Made by a program: the position numbers and the translations under genes
Part shown: positions 10,457 through 18,721 of the stretch, in pieces
Layout of the letters: every line of letters starts with the position of its first letter
Position numbering within the stretch: the first letter of the stretch is position 1
DNA from: Streptomyces cinnamoneus
GTDB lineage: Bacteria; Actinomycetota; Actinomycetes; Streptomycetales; Streptomycetaceae
Assembly: GCF_014650495.1 (NCBI RefSeq)
Contig: NZ_BMVB01000007.1
Coordinates: forward strand, 292,659 to 356,658
DNA length: 64,000 bases
Reading direction: 5' to 3'
The notes under the pieces: model-generated
The model's database searches: none
What the model was told of the DNA's origin: nothing
The model's input: only the letters and a program-made list of their open reading frames with translations

Positions 10457-10644
10457 GCGCGGCGGGTTCCCGCCGCGGTTCGGCGGGCTCGTGGTGGTGT
10501 GGCACAATGAGTGGCTGTACTCGACAGTCGCATAGGACCCCTCTCTCCTCCGGCTGACGCGTCCATCGGGCACCCCGAGTACCGCAAACCCCACGTGGCA
10601 TCTCGTTGTGCCCCACCACGTCAAGACCAGGAGACACCACTCCA

Positions 10645-11079
10645 GTGGCAGTCAAGATCAAGCTGAAGCGTCTGGGCAAGATCCGTTCGCCTCACTACCG
10701 CATCGTCGTCGCCGACTCCCGTACCCGCCGTGACGGCCGGGCCATCGAGGAGATCGGTCTGTACCACCCGGTGCAGAACCCCTCGCGCATCGAGGTCGAC
10801 AGCGACCGTGTCCAGTACTGGCTGGGTGTCGGCGCGCAGCCGACCGAGCCCGTCATGGCCATCCTCAAGGTCACCGGCGACTGGCAGAAGTTCAAGGGCC
10901 TGCCGGCCCCGGCCCCGATGCTCGTTGCCGAGCCGAAGGCCGACAAGAGCGGTCTGTTCGACGCCGCCGTGAGCGCCGTCGGCGACGCGAAGGGTGAGGC
11001 CATCACCCCCAAGGCGAAGAAGTCGGAGAAGAAGGACGAGGCCGAGGCGGCCGAGTCCTCTGAGTCGACCGAGGCCTGA
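10645..11079 (+). CDS. rpsP: 30S ribosomal protein S16
   Basis: 144-residue S16 with the conserved core [28 protein letters not shown] and [13 protein letters not shown]. The C-terminal tail is Lys/Glu/Ala-rich and longer than the ~80-residue E. coli protein, as is usual in streptomycetes. The GTG at 10645 follows AGGAGACACC. It heads the rpsP-khpA-rimM-trmD-rplS cluster. The 188-base leader between 10457 and 10644 probably contains the cluster promoter (a CACAAT hexamer lies near 10504), but I cannot fix a -35. Confidence 0.97.
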   Translation: MAVKIKLKRLGKIRSPHYRIVVADSRTRRDGRAIEEIGLYHPVQNPSRIEVDSDRVQYWLGVGAQPTEPVMAILKVTGDWQKFKGLPAPAPMLVAEPKADKSGLFDAAVSAVGDAKGEAITPKAKKSEKKDEAEAAESSESTEA

Positions 11080-11081
11080 GG

Positions 11082-11321
11082 ATGCTCGAGGAGGCCCTTG
11101 AGCACCTCGTAAAGGGCATCGTCGACAACCCCGACGACGTGCAGGTCGCCTCGCGCAACCTGCGCCGCGGGCGCGTGCTGGAGGTCCGGGTGCACCCCGA
11201 CGACCTCGGCAAGGTGATCGGCCGCAACGGCCGCACCGCGCGCGCACTGCGCACCGTCGTGGGCGCCCTCGGCGGCCGTGGCATCCGTGTCGACCTCGTC
11301 GATGTGGACCAGGTCCGCTGA
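11082..11321 (+). CDS. khpA: KH-domain RNA-binding protein KhpA
   Basis: 79-residue single KH domain protein (formerly UPF0109/YlqC). The RNA-binding GxxG loop is visible as VIGRNGRTARALRT (GRNG at residues 47-50). It starts 3 bases after the rpsP stop, a position conserved in many Gram-positive bacteria, and probably acts as a small RNA chaperone, often with KhpB. It ends just before a strong hairpin. Confidence 0.93.
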   Translation: MLEEALEHLVKGIVDNPDDVQVASRNLRRGRVLEVRVHPDDLGKVIGRNGRTARALRTVVGALGGRGIRVDLVDVDQVR

Positions 11322-11340
11322 GAAGCGACAGAGCACCGGC

Positions 11341-11373
11341 ACGGGCCGGGAAGGGTTTCCCTTCCCGGCCCGT
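11341..11373 (+). terminator. Hairpin between khpA and rimM
   Basis: 15-bp perfect stem, ACGGGCCGGGAAGGG (11341-11355), with a 3-base TTT loop and the complementary arm 11359-11373, followed by TGTTG. It probably attenuates or terminates the rpsP-khpA transcript, so rimM-trmD may be partly under its own promoter. Confidence 0.8.
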
Positions 11374-11374
11374 T

Positions 11375-11408
11375 GTTGCGTTCGTACGGCTGTTGTGTTC
11401 GTACGGCC
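11375..11408 (+). repeat. Tandem 17-base direct repeat upstream of rimM
   Basis: Two adjacent copies (11375-11391 and 11392-11408) of GTTGCGTTCGTACGGCT with two mismatches, immediately after the khpA hairpin and before the rimM ribosome-binding site. The role is unknown; it could be a promoter or protein-binding site. Confidence 0.55.
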
Positions 11409-11446
11409 GTGTTCATTCAAGAAGCGTGTGAGAAGGAATGAGTAGC

Positions 11447-12088
11447 GTGCAGCTCGTAGTCGGCAGGATCGGCCGCGCCCACGGCATCAAGGGCGAGGTC
11501 ACCGTTGAGGTCCGCACGGACGAGCCCGAGCTGCGGCTCGGGCCCGGGGCCGTGCTGGCCACGGACCCCGCGGGCGTGGGACCGCTGACCATCGAGACCG
11601 GCCGCGTGCACAGCGGACGGCTGCTGCTGCGCTTCGCCGGCGTCGGCGACCGCACGGCCGCGGAGGCGCTGCGCAACACGCTGCTGATCGCCGAGGTCGA
11701 CCCGGACGAGACCCCCGAGGACCCGGAGGAGTTCTACGACCACCAGCTGATGGACCTCGACGTCGTCACCGTCGACGGCACGGTCGTCGGCCGGATCGCG
11801 GAGATCTCCCACCTGCCGTCGCAGGACCTGCTGATCGTCGAGCGCCCCGACGGCAGCGAGGTGATGATCCCCTTCGTCGGCGAGATCGTCACGGAGATCG
11901 ACCTGGAGGAGCAGCGGGCGGTCGTCGACCCGCCGCGCGGCCTTCTCGACAGCGCGGAGGCCGAGGTGGCGAGCTCCCGCGACGCCGACGAATCCGGCGA
12001 GCAGGGCTCCGGCGCCGGAGCGGACGCCGGGGCGGACGCCGGGCAGGACGCCGGGCAGGGCTCCGCGCGGGGCGAGGGTGACGTCTGA
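11447..12088 (+). CDS. rimM: Ribosome maturation factor RimM
   Basis: 213-residue 16S rRNA processing protein that helps assemble the 30S head, working with S19. The N-terminal RimM domain begins [18 protein letters not shown]. The PRC-barrel follows, with [12 protein letters not shown] and [17 protein letters not shown]. The C-terminus ends in a low-complexity Gly/Ala/Asp/Gln tail ([15 protein letters not shown]). I prefer the GTG at 11447, nine bases after AAGGA; the in-frame ATG at 11438 would sit almost on the ribosome-binding site. Its stop overlaps the trmD start by one base. Confidence 0.93.
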   Translation: MQLVVGRIGRAHGIKGEVTVEVRTDEPELRLGPGAVLATDPAGVGPLTIETGRVHSGRLLLRFAGVGDRTAAEALRNTLLIAEVDPDETPEDPEEFYDHQLMDLDVVTVDGTVVGRIAEISHLPSQDLLIVERPDGSEVMIPFVGEIVTEIDLEEQRAVVDPPRGLLDSAEAEVASSRDADESGEQGSGAGADAGADAGQDAGQGSARGEGDV

Positions 12089-12903
12089 TGCGCCTCGACG
12101 TCGTCACGATCTTCCCCGAGTACCTCGAACCGCTGAACGTCTCGCTCGTCGGCAAGGCCCGGGCCCGCGGCCGGCTGGACGTGCGCATCCACGACCTGCG
12201 GGAGTGGACGCACGACAAGCACAACACGGTCGACGACACGCCGTACGGCGGCGGCCCCGGCATGGTCATGAAGCCCGAGCCCTGGGGCGAGGCGCTGGAC
12301 TCGATCATCGAATCCGGTGAGGAGGGCGCGCGCCCGGTCGTCGTCGTGCCCACGCCCAGCGGCAAGCCGTTCACGCAGGCGCTCGCCGTCGAGCTGTCCG
12401 AGCAGCCCTGGCTGGTCTTCACCCCCGCCCGCTACGAGGGCATCGACCGCCGCGTCATCGAGGAGTACGGCGACCGCCTCGACGTGCGCGAGGTGTCCAT
12501 CGGCGACTACGTCCTGGCCGGCGGCGAGGCCCCGGTCCTGGTCATGGTCGAGGCCATCGCCCGGCTGCTGCCCGGCGTGCTCGGCAACGCCGAATCGCAC
12601 CGCGACGACTCCTTCGCCCCCGGCGCCATGGCCGACCTGCTCGAAGGGCCCGTCTACACCAAGCCGCCGGAGTGGCGCGGCCGCGGCATCCCGGACGTCC
12701 TGCTCAGCGGTCACCACGGGAAGATCGCCCGGTGGCGCCGCGACGAGGCGTTCCGCCGTACGACCGCCAACCGGCCGGACCTGATCGAGCGGGCCGACCC
12801 GGCCGCCTTCGACAAGAAGGACCGCGAGATGCTCTCGATCCTGGGCTGGGGCCCGGGCGAGGACGGCCGATTTGGGCGTACGGCCCCGGACGTGGAAGAA
12901 TAA
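12088..12903 (+). CDS. trmD: tRNA (guanine-37-N1)-methyltransferase TrmD
   Basis: 271-residue SPOUT-family enzyme that methylates G37 next to the anticodon using SAM, preventing +1 frameshifts. Trefoil-knot elements are visible: [42 protein letters not shown] and SIGDYVLAGGE. The C-terminal tRNA-binding segment contains the conserved LLSGHHGKIARWRR. The ATG overlaps the rimM stop, and rplS follows in the conserved order. Confidence 0.97.
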   Translation: MRLDVVTIFPEYLEPLNVSLVGKARARGRLDVRIHDLREWTHDKHNTVDDTPYGGGPGMVMKPEPWGEALDSIIESGEEGARPVVVVPTPSGKPFTQALAVELSEQPWLVFTPARYEGIDRRVIEEYGDRLDVREVSIGDYVLAGGEAPVLVMVEAIARLLPGVLGNAESHRDDSFAPGAMADLLEGPVYTKPPEWRGRGIPDVLLSGHHGKIARWRRDEAFRRTTANRPDLIERADPAAFDKKDREMLSILGWGPGEDGRFGRTAPDVEE

Positions 12904-13033
12904 GCCGTTGCCGTCCGCCCGGCGCACGCCCCTGCCACAGGGGGAACGACGTCCGCCCGGCGCACCGGCACCATCCCCACTTCGGCACGAATTCCGCTGA
13001 TGACCTGTGGCATCGGCGAGGAAGCAGACGCAC

Positions 13034-13384
13034 ATGTCCTCCCTGCTCGACAACGTCAACGGCGCCTCCCTGCGCACCGACGTCCCGGCCTTCCGCCCCG
13101 GCGACACCGTGAACGTCCACGTTCGCGTCATCGAGGGCAACCGCTCCCGCATCCAGCAGTTCAAGGGTGTCGTCATCCGCCGTCAGGGCGCGGGCGTCAG
13201 CGAGACCTTCACGGTCCGCAAGGTCTCCTTCTCCGTCGGCGTCGAGCGCACCTTCCCGGTGCACAGCCCGATCTTCGAGAAGATCGAGCTCGTGACCCGC
13301 GGTGACGTCCGTCGCGCCAAGCTGTACTACCTCCGTGAGCTCCGCGGCAAGGCCGCGAAGATCAAGGAGAAGCGCGACAACTGA
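13034..13384 (+). CDS. rplS: 50S ribosomal protein L19
   Basis: 116-residue L19, the normal family length, with conserved [33 protein letters not shown] and [19 protein letters not shown]. It sits at the 30S-50S interface. ATG at 13034 with GAGGAAG upstream; an upstream in-frame extension to 13007 is not part of the family. The gap from trmD is 130 bases. The signal peptidase array follows 45 bases later. Confidence 0.97.
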   Translation: MSSLLDNVNGASLRTDVPAFRPGDTVNVHVRVIEGNRSRIQQFKGVVIRRQGAGVSETFTVRKVSFSVGVERTFPVHSPIFEKIELVTRGDVRRAKLYYLRELRGKAAKIKEKRDN

Positions 13385-13429
13385 GCTTCTCGCCGGAGTC
13401 CCGGACCGGCCGGATAGGCTTTCGGCCCG

Positions 13430-14293
13430 ATGGACACCGACGCACAGCTTTCGGAGCGCGACCGCTCTCCAGCACCCGATGAGGCACCCGGCGACGGGAT
13501 GCCGGACCAGGGTGCGGAGCAGGGGTCGCGCTCCGCTCGTTTTCCCCGGTGGGTCCGGCGGGTCCGGGTCCGGCGGGTTTGGCGGTGGCTGACCGGCGGC
13601 GGCCCGCTGCGCCGCCTGGGTCTGCTGCTGATCGTCTGTTTGGTCTTCCTGCTTCTGGTCAGCAGCTACGTTGTGCAGCCCTTTCAGATCCCCAGCGGAT
13701 CGATGCAGCAGACCTTCCGGGTCGGCGACCGCGTGCTGGCCAACAAGCTGGCCTACCGCTTCGGCGACGAGCCGCGGCGCGGCGATGTGATCGTCTTCGA
13801 CGGCACCGGCTCCTTCGTCCAGGACACGCCGTCGGAGAACCTCGTGACGGCGCTGATCCGCAAGGGCGCCTCGGCCGTCGGGCTGATGCGCCCGGCGGAG
13901 ACCGACTACATCAAGCGCGTCGTGGGCGTCGGCGGGGACCGGGTCCGGTGCTGCGACCGGCGCGGGCGGCTGGAGGTCAACGGCCGGCCGGTGCTGGAGG
14001 AGTATCTGTACCCGGGTGACGAACCTTCCCGAGTCCCGTTCGACATCGTGGTCCCGGAGGGCAAGCTATGGGTCATGGGCGACCATCGCAGTGACTCCCG
14101 TGACTCCCGCGACCACTTGGGCGAGCCCGGCGGTGGCACGGTCCCGCTGGACCGGGTCATCGGGCGAGCCGACTGGATCGGCTGGCCGCTGGGCCGGATG
14201 ACGTCGCTGAAGCGACCGGATGCCTTCGCGGACGTCCCGGACCCGGGCGGTCCGGGAGGGGGCACGGGGCATCCCGGCGGTCCGCATGGGTAG
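13430..14293 (+). CDS. Type I signal peptidase (first of four)
   Basis: 287-residue S26 signal peptidase that removes signal peptides at the outer face of the membrane. The cytoplasmic N-terminus is charged and a single membrane segment spans about residues 62-82 (LGLLLIVCLVFLLLVSSYVV). The catalytic Ser is in IPSGSMQQT (S91) and the general-base Lys in IKRVVGVGGD (K162). MGDHRSDSRDSRDH is the conserved box D/E. No C-terminal membrane segment is obvious; the tail is Gly/Pro-rich. It corresponds by position to the sipW-sipX-sipY-sipZ cluster of S. lividans, but I leave the symbol blank as the paralogues are hard to tell apart. Confidence 0.93.
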   Translation: MDTDAQLSERDRSPAPDEAPGDGMPDQGAEQGSRSARFPRWVRRVRVRRVWRWLTGGGPLRRLGLLLIVCLVFLLLVSSYVVQPFQIPSGSMQQTFRVGDRVLANKLAYRFGDEPRRGDVIVFDGTGSFVQDTPSENLVTALIRKGASAVGLMRPAETDYIKRVVGVGGDRVRCCDRRGRLEVNGRPVLEEYLYPGDEPSRVPFDIVVPEGKLWVMGDHRSDSRDSRDHLGEPGGGTVPLDRVIGRADWIGWPLGRMTSLKRPDAFADVPDPGGPGGGTGHPGGPHG

Positions 14294-15377
14294 TCGGGGG
14301 CGTACACAGGTACGGACGGGCGCGGGGGCCCGTGCACGCACCGGCTCCCACGCCCGTACCACCCCCGCGGCCCCGGACCGCGGACCGGCGGAAGCGGGGG
14401 CAGGGGCCGGGGCGCCGCCGGCGACCGGGGGACGGGCGGCCCGGCGCAAGGCCGCGCGGCGGGCCAAGCGGCGCCGCCAACGGTCGGCGATCAAGGAAGT
14501 GCCCATCCTCATAGGGGTGGCGCTGCTGATCGCCCTGGTGCTGAAGACCTTCCTCCTGCAGGCGTTCGTGATCCCGTCGGGGTCGATGGAGCAGACCATC
14601 CGCATCGGCGACCGGGTGCTGGTGGACAAGCTGACGCCGTGGTTCGGCTCCCGGCCGGAGCGGGGCGACGTCGTGGTCTTCCAGGACCCCGGGGGGTGGC
14701 TGGACGGCGAGCAGTCCTACGGCGGCCACGACCCGGTGGTCGTCAAGCAGGTGAAGGAGGGGCTCGCGGCCATCGGCCTGCTGCCCTCGGCCGGTGAGCA
14801 GGACCTGATCAAACGGGTGATCGGCACCGGCGGGGACACCGTCAAGTGCTGTGACACCGACGGCCGGGTCACGGTCAACGGAAAGCCCCTCATCGAGCCG
14901 TACGTCCATCCGGGGAATCCGCCCTCGCAGTTGAAGTTCGAGGTGAAGGTCCCCGCGGGCCGGCTCTTCGTCATGGGGGACCACCGTTCCGACTCGGCGG
15001 ACTCGCGGTACCACCTGACCGAGCCGGGGCAGGGGACGATCGCGGAAAGCCAGGTCGTGGGGCGTGCGGTGGTGATCGCCTGGCCCCTGGGGCACTGGCG
15101 CGGACTGTCGCAGCCGGAGCCCTTCGCCGCCGTGCGGGACGCACCCCGTACGGGGACGCGAGGGGACGCTTCGGCGCATAGTGTGTCCTCCACGGATCAA
15201 GAAGGGTTGATCCGGCTCCCGACCCCTGCGGAACTCCCGCTCGTTATGGGAGTGGTGGGCCTGCGTCGTGTGTGCGACAGGCGGCAGCGTGGAGTGAGGA
15301 GTGGATGTGGGGGATTTGGCGGTCGGCGCACGTTCCGGTCACGGAGAGCCCGAAAAGCGGCCCGGGCGGACGGATGA
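14286..15377 (+). CDS. Type I signal peptidase (second of four)
   Basis: 363-residue S26 peptidase starting ATG at 14286, overlapping the previous gene by eight bases. A ~75-residue Arg/Ala/Gly-rich cytoplasmic region precedes the membrane anchor VPILIGVALLIALVLKTFLL. Catalytic Ser100 (IPSGSMEQT) and Lys176 (IKRVIGTGGD) are both present, with MGDHRSDSADSRYH. The C-terminal ~70 residues after the catalytic domain are unusual: no clear second membrane segment, ending in a basic Arg-rich stretch. This tail overlaps the start of the third paralogue by about 70 bases. Confidence 0.92.
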   Translation: MGSRGRTQVRTGAGARARTGSHARTTPAAPDRGPAEAGAGAGAPPATGGRAARRKAARRAKRRRQRSAIKEVPILIGVALLIALVLKTFLLQAFVIPSGSMEQTIRIGDRVLVDKLTPWFGSRPERGDVVVFQDPGGWLDGEQSYGGHDPVVVKQVKEGLAAIGLLPSAGEQDLIKRVIGTGGDTVKCCDTDGRVTVNGKPLIEPYVHPGNPPSQLKFEVKVPAGRLFVMGDHRSDSADSRYHLTEPGQGTIAESQVVGRAVVIAWPLGHWRGLSQPEPFAAVRDAPRTGTRGDASAHSVSSTDQEGLIRLPTPAELPLVMGVVGLRRVCDRRQRGVRSGCGGFGGRRTFRSRRARKAARADG

Positions 15378-16338
15378 GCCGCTCGGGCAGGCGTCCGGCG
15401 GACCCGGCGGCGGGGCCGCCGCGGACGCGCCGGGCGAGGCCGGGGCCCAGGCGGCCCCCGGTCCCGTCGGCGCCGGCCCCGACGCCGTGCCCGTGACGCC
15501 CGGGGCGGGCGACGGGGGCACGGACGCCGCGCGGTCCCGCAGGGAGCCGAAGAAGCAACGATCCTTCTGGAAGGAACTGCCGATCCTCGTCGGCATCGCC
15601 CTGTTGCTGGCGCTGGTCATCAAGACCTTCCTGGTGCAGGCGTTCTCGATCCCCTCCGAGTCGATGCAGAACACCCTCCAGCGCGGCGACCGGGTGCTGG
15701 TGGACAAGCTGACGCCGTGGTTCGGGGCGAAGCCCGAGCGGGGCGAGGTCGTCGTCTTCCACGATCCGGGCGGCTGGCTGGGCGAGACCCCGGGCGCGGA
15801 CAACGGCCCGGTGGCCGGCGGCATCCAGAAGGTGCTCAGCTTCGTCGGCCTGATGCCCTCCGCGGAGGAGAAGGACCTGATCAAGCGGGTCATCGCGGTC
15901 GGCGGCGACACGGTCGAGTGCAAGGGCAACAACGACCCGGTCACGGTCAACGGCAAGGCGCTGGACGAGCCGTACATCTTCCCCGGCAACACGCCCTGCG
16001 GTGACAAGCCCTTCGGCCCGATCAAGGTCCCCGACGGCCGGATCTGGGTGATGGGCGACCACCGCCAGGACTCCCTCGACTCCCGCTACCACCAGGACCT
16101 CGACCGCTTCCAGGGCACGGTCTCGGAGGACGAGGTCGTCGGCCGGGCCATCGTGGTCGCCTGGCCGGTGAACCGCTGGTCCACCCTCCCCGTCCCGTCG
16201 ACCTTCGACCAGCCGGGACTGAGCGCGGCCGCCGCCGTGGCGCCGCCGGCCCTCGGGCTCGCGGGCGCGGTGCCGCTGGTGCTGTGGCGTCGGCGCCGTG
16301 CGCTGCGCAAGGACGCCGAAGCCCTCGCCAGGGGCTGA
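15307..16338 (+). CDS. Type I signal peptidase (third of four)
   Basis: 343-residue S26 peptidase. GTG at 15307 is preferred because GAGGA ends six bases upstream; GTG at 15301 is the alternative. A long Gly/Ala/Pro-rich cytoplasmic N-terminus (about 90 residues) leads into the anchor LPILVGIALLLALVIKTFLV. Catalytic Ser119 (IPSESMQNT) and Lys193 (IKRVIAVGGD) are intact. A second C-terminal hydrophobic segment (PPALGLAGAVPLVLW) followed by arginines suggests two membrane spans. The start lies inside the end of the preceding gene. Confidence 0.92.
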   Translation: MGDLAVGARSGHGEPEKRPGRTDEPLGQASGGPGGGAAADAPGEAGAQAAPGPVGAGPDAVPVTPGAGDGGTDAARSRREPKKQRSFWKELPILVGIALLLALVIKTFLVQAFSIPSESMQNTLQRGDRVLVDKLTPWFGAKPERGEVVVFHDPGGWLGETPGADNGPVAGGIQKVLSFVGLMPSAEEKDLIKRVIAVGGDTVECKGNNDPVTVNGKALDEPYIFPGNTPCGDKPFGPIKVPDGRIWVMGDHRQDSLDSRYHQDLDRFQGTVSEDEVVGRAIVVAWPVNRWSTLPVPSTFDQPGLSAAAAVAPPALGLAGAVPLVLWRRRRALRKDAEALARG

Positions 16339-16366
16339 CCGACGTCGGTACCGCCGGGTAGTGTGC

Positions 16367-16394
16367 GATTCCGTGCCCCAGGGCATGCGGAATC
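16367..16394 (+). terminator. Inverted repeat between third and fourth signal peptidase genes
   Basis: GATTCCGTGCC (16367-16377) can pair with GGCA..CGGAATC (16382-16394), with a 4-base loop and a 2-base bulge. It may separate the first three signal peptidase genes from the fourth. In S. lividans the fourth gene starts a separate operon. No T-run follows. Confidence 0.4.
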
Positions 16395-16453
16395 CGATCT
16401 TCCATAGGGGTGTGCGACCACCCCGTGGATCCTGAGGCGGGGCGGGAGACGGC

Positions 16454-17320
16454 ATGAGCGCGACCGACGGAACGGAACGCAGCGCGAGCGGCAGAGCGGA
16501 AGGTGGCGCGAGCGGCGGAACGGGCCGCAGCGCGACCGACGGAACGGGACGTAGCGCGACCGGCGGAGCGGAAGGTAGCGCAACCGGCGGGACGGAACGC
16601 GACGACGGCCGCGGCCGCACGGGCAGGGTGCTGTCCGGGCTGGCCGTGGCCGTCGGCTGTGTGCTCTTCCTCGGCGGCTTCGCCTGGGCCGCCCTGCTGT
16701 ACCGGCCCTACACCATCCCCACCGACTCGATGGAGCCCACGATCGGCCGCGGCGACCGGATCCTGGCCCAGTCCATATCCGGCGACGACGTCCGCCGCGG
16801 CGACGTCGTGGTCTTCGTGGACCAGGCATGGGGCAGCTCCCCGATGGTCAAGCGCGTGGTCGGCGTCGGCGGCGACAAGATCGAGTGCTGCGACCGGCAA
16901 GGCCGGCTGACCGTCAACGGCAAGCCCGTCGAGGAGCCGTACCTCGAAGCCGGCGGCCCTGCCTCGTCCACCGGCTTCTCCGCCACCGTCCCCGAGGGCC
17001 ATCTCTTCCTCCTCGGCGACCACCGCACCGACTCGCTCGACTCCCGCAGCCACATGGCCGACGGCGGACAGGGCACGGTCCCGCGCGGCGCGGTCACGGC
17101 GCGCGTGGACGCCACGGCCTGGCCGTTCTCCCGCGCCGGCATGCTCGACCGGCCCACCTCCTTCGCCGCACTGCCCGGCGGCACCTCCCGCCCCGGCCCG
17201 CTGGTGCTCATCACGACGTGCGTCGTCGCGGGCGCGGCGCTCATCCTGGGAGGTGCGGCGTACGGGCCGCTGGCCCGGCGCCTGACGGGACGCGGAAAGG
17301 CGGCGGTGCCCCATGGCTGA
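16454..17320 (+). CDS. Type I signal peptidase (fourth of four)
   Basis: 288-residue S26 peptidase from ATG 16454. It has a ~55-residue low-complexity N-terminus rich in Gly/Thr/Ser/Ala repeats, then the anchor VLSGLAVAVGCVLFLGGFAW. Catalytic Ser92 is in IPTDSMEPT and Lys133 in VKRVVGVGGD; LGDHRTDSLDSRSH follows. A C-terminal hydrophobic segment (VLITTCVVAGAALILGGAAY) gives a second membrane span. It overlaps the NUDIX gene by eight bases, so those two are co-transcribed. Confidence 0.92.
   Translation: MSATDGTERSASGRAEGGASGGTGRSATDGTGRSATGGAEGSATGGTERDDGRGRTGRVLSGLAVAVGCVLFLGGFAWAALLYRPYTIPTDSMEPTIGRGDRILAQSISGDDVRRGDVVVFVDQAWGSSPMVKRVVGVGGDKIECCDRQGRLTVNGKPVEEPYLEAGGPASSTGFSATVPEGHLFLLGDHRTDSLDSRSHMADGGQGTVPRGAVTARVDATAWPFSRAGMLDRPTSFAALPGGTSRPGPLVLITTCVVAGAALILGGAAYGPLARRLTGRGKAAVPHG
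16455..16600 (+). repeat. Degenerate short repeats coding the N-terminus of the fourth signal peptidase
   Basis: A run of imperfect copies of a unit resembling GCGCGACCGACGGAACG / GCGAGCGGCGGAACG. It encodes alternating SATDGT, SASG and GGTGR segments before the membrane anchor. This coding repeat probably expands and contracts by slippage. Confidence 0.7.
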
Positions 17321-17819
17321 CCCCGGCGCACACGGCCCCGGCCTGCGCAGGGCCGCCCGCGTGATCCTGCTCGACCCCGCGGACCGCGTGCTGCTGATGC
17401 ACGGCTACGAGCCCGCCGACCCGACCGTCACCTGGTGGTTCACCCCGGGCGGCGGGCTGGAGGGCGACGAGAGCTGGGAGGAGGCGGCGCGCCGCGAGCT
17501 GGCCGAGGAGACCGGCATCACGCAGATCGAGCTCGGGCCGGTGCTCTGGCTGCGGACCTGCTCCTTCCCCTTCGACGGGCGGCAGTGGGAGCAGGACGAG
17601 CGCTACTACCTCGCCCGCACCGGGCAGACCCCCGCCTGGACCGGCGGCGGGACGGAGCTGGAACGTCGCAGCATCACGGGACTGCGCTGGTGGACGTGCG
17701 CGGAACTGCTGGCGGCGCGTGAGACGGTGTATCCGACCAGGCTCGCCGAGCTGCTGCGTACGCTGCTCGACGAGGGGCCCCCGAGTACGCCAGTGCTCCT
17801 GGAGACTGAGCGCGCCTGA
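17313..17819 (+). CDS. NUDIX hydrolase
   Basis: 168-residue NUDIX-fold protein. The Nudix box GGLEGDESWEEAARRELAEE-TGI matches Gx5Ex7REUxEExGU at about residues 46-69, so metal-dependent pyrophosphohydrolase activity on a nucleoside diphosphate derivative is likely. The exact substrate cannot be deduced. It overlaps the last signal peptidase gene by eight bases and is followed by the DUF2469 gene. Confidence 0.9.
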   Translation: MADPGAHGPGLRRAARVILLDPADRVLLMHGYEPADPTVTWWFTPGGGLEGDESWEEAARRELAEETGITQIELGPVLWLRTCSFPFDGRQWEQDERYYLARTGQTPAWTGGGTELERRSITGLRWWTCAELLAARETVYPTRLAELLRTLLDEGPPSTPVLLETERA

Positions 17820-17858
17820 CGCACAATGGGGGGACGCACGGCTGAAGGGGAACATGCC

Positions 17859-18167
17859 ATGAGTGCCGAGGACCTCGAAAAGTACGAGACCGAGATGGAG
17901 CTGAAGCTCTACCGGGAGTACCGCGACGTCGTCGGTCTCTTCAAATACGTGATCGAGACCGAGCGCCGCTTCTACCTCACGAACGACTACGAGATGCAGG
18001 TGCACTCCGTCCAGGGTGAGGTCTTCTTCGAGGTCTCGATGGCCGACGCGTGGGTGTGGGACATGTACCGGCCCGCGCGCTTCGTGAAGCAGGTGAGGGT
18101 GCTCACGTTCAAGGACGTGAACATCGAGGAGCTGAACAAGACGGACCTCGACCTGCCGGGGACCTGA
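17859..18167 (+). CDS. DUF2469 family protein
   Basis: 102-residue acidic protein highly conserved in actinobacteria and always near rplS, signal peptidase, yraN and yifB genes. The sequence YETEMELKLYREYRDVV...FKYVIETERRFYL has no known catalytic motif. ATG at 17859 follows GAAGGGG; an in-frame upstream ATG at 17826 is possible but lacks a ribosome-binding site. Function unknown. Confidence 0.9.
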   Translation: MSAEDLEKYETEMELKLYREYRDVVGLFKYVIETERRFYLTNDYEMQVHSVQGEVFFEVSMADAWVWDMYRPARFVKQVRVLTFKDVNIEELNKTDLDLPGT

Positions 18168-18361
18168 GCCGTCGCCGTGACGGGCGGCTGAAGGCCGGGG
18201 GCCGAGGGCTGAGGGCCGGGGAGCCGAGGGCCGCGGGGCCGGGGGTCGAGGGGGCGGAATCTCTCGTTCGAGTGGCGAGGTTTTCCCCAACCGACGGGTT
18301 ATCCACCAAGATCCAATGGGATGGCCCGGGGGCTTCATAGTCGGCACCGGAGGTGGTGCTG

Positions 18362-18721
18362 ATGAACGCCCGAGGGGGACTCGGCCGCTACGGGGAGAAC
18401 CTGGCGGCGCGCCGGCTGACCGAGGCCGGAATGGCGGTGCTGGCACGCAACTGGCGGTGCCGCCACGGCGAGATCGACGTCGTGGCGCTCGACGGCGACG
18501 TCCTGGTGATCTGTGAGGTCAAGGCCCGGCGCGGCGGCGCGTACGAACACCCGATGGCGGCGGTCCGGGCGACCAAGGCCGACCGGCTGCGGACGCTGGC
18601 CGGGCACTGGATGGCCCGGCACGGCGGGGCACCGCCGGGCGGGGTGCGCATCGACGTGGTGGGCGTCATGGTCCCGGACCGCGGCGCGCCCGTCGTCGAG
18701 CACGTCAGGGGGGTGGCCTGA
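18362..18721 (+). CDS. YraN family (UPF0102) endonuclease-like protein
   Basis: 119-residue protein with a restriction-endonuclease-like core: [39 protein letters not shown]. The E..D..EVK pattern is the (D/E)xK nuclease motif. The family is widespread, always small and linked to dprA/yifB. The biochemical role is not established. ATG at 18362 is eight bases after GGAGG; a GTG nine bases upstream is less likely. Its stop overlaps yifB by one base. Confidence 0.9.
   Translation: MNARGGLGRYGENLAARRLTEAGMAVLARNWRCRHGEIDVVALDGDVLVICEVKARRGGAYEHPMAAVRATKADRLRTLAGHWMARHGGAPPGGVRIDVVGVMVPDRGAPVVEHVRGVA

Noticed and set aside
18300..18309. TTATCCACC, one mismatch from the E. coli DnaA box, upstream of yraN
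   Set aside because: Single, mismatched site without a partner. The paired sites before rpsB are a better candidate.
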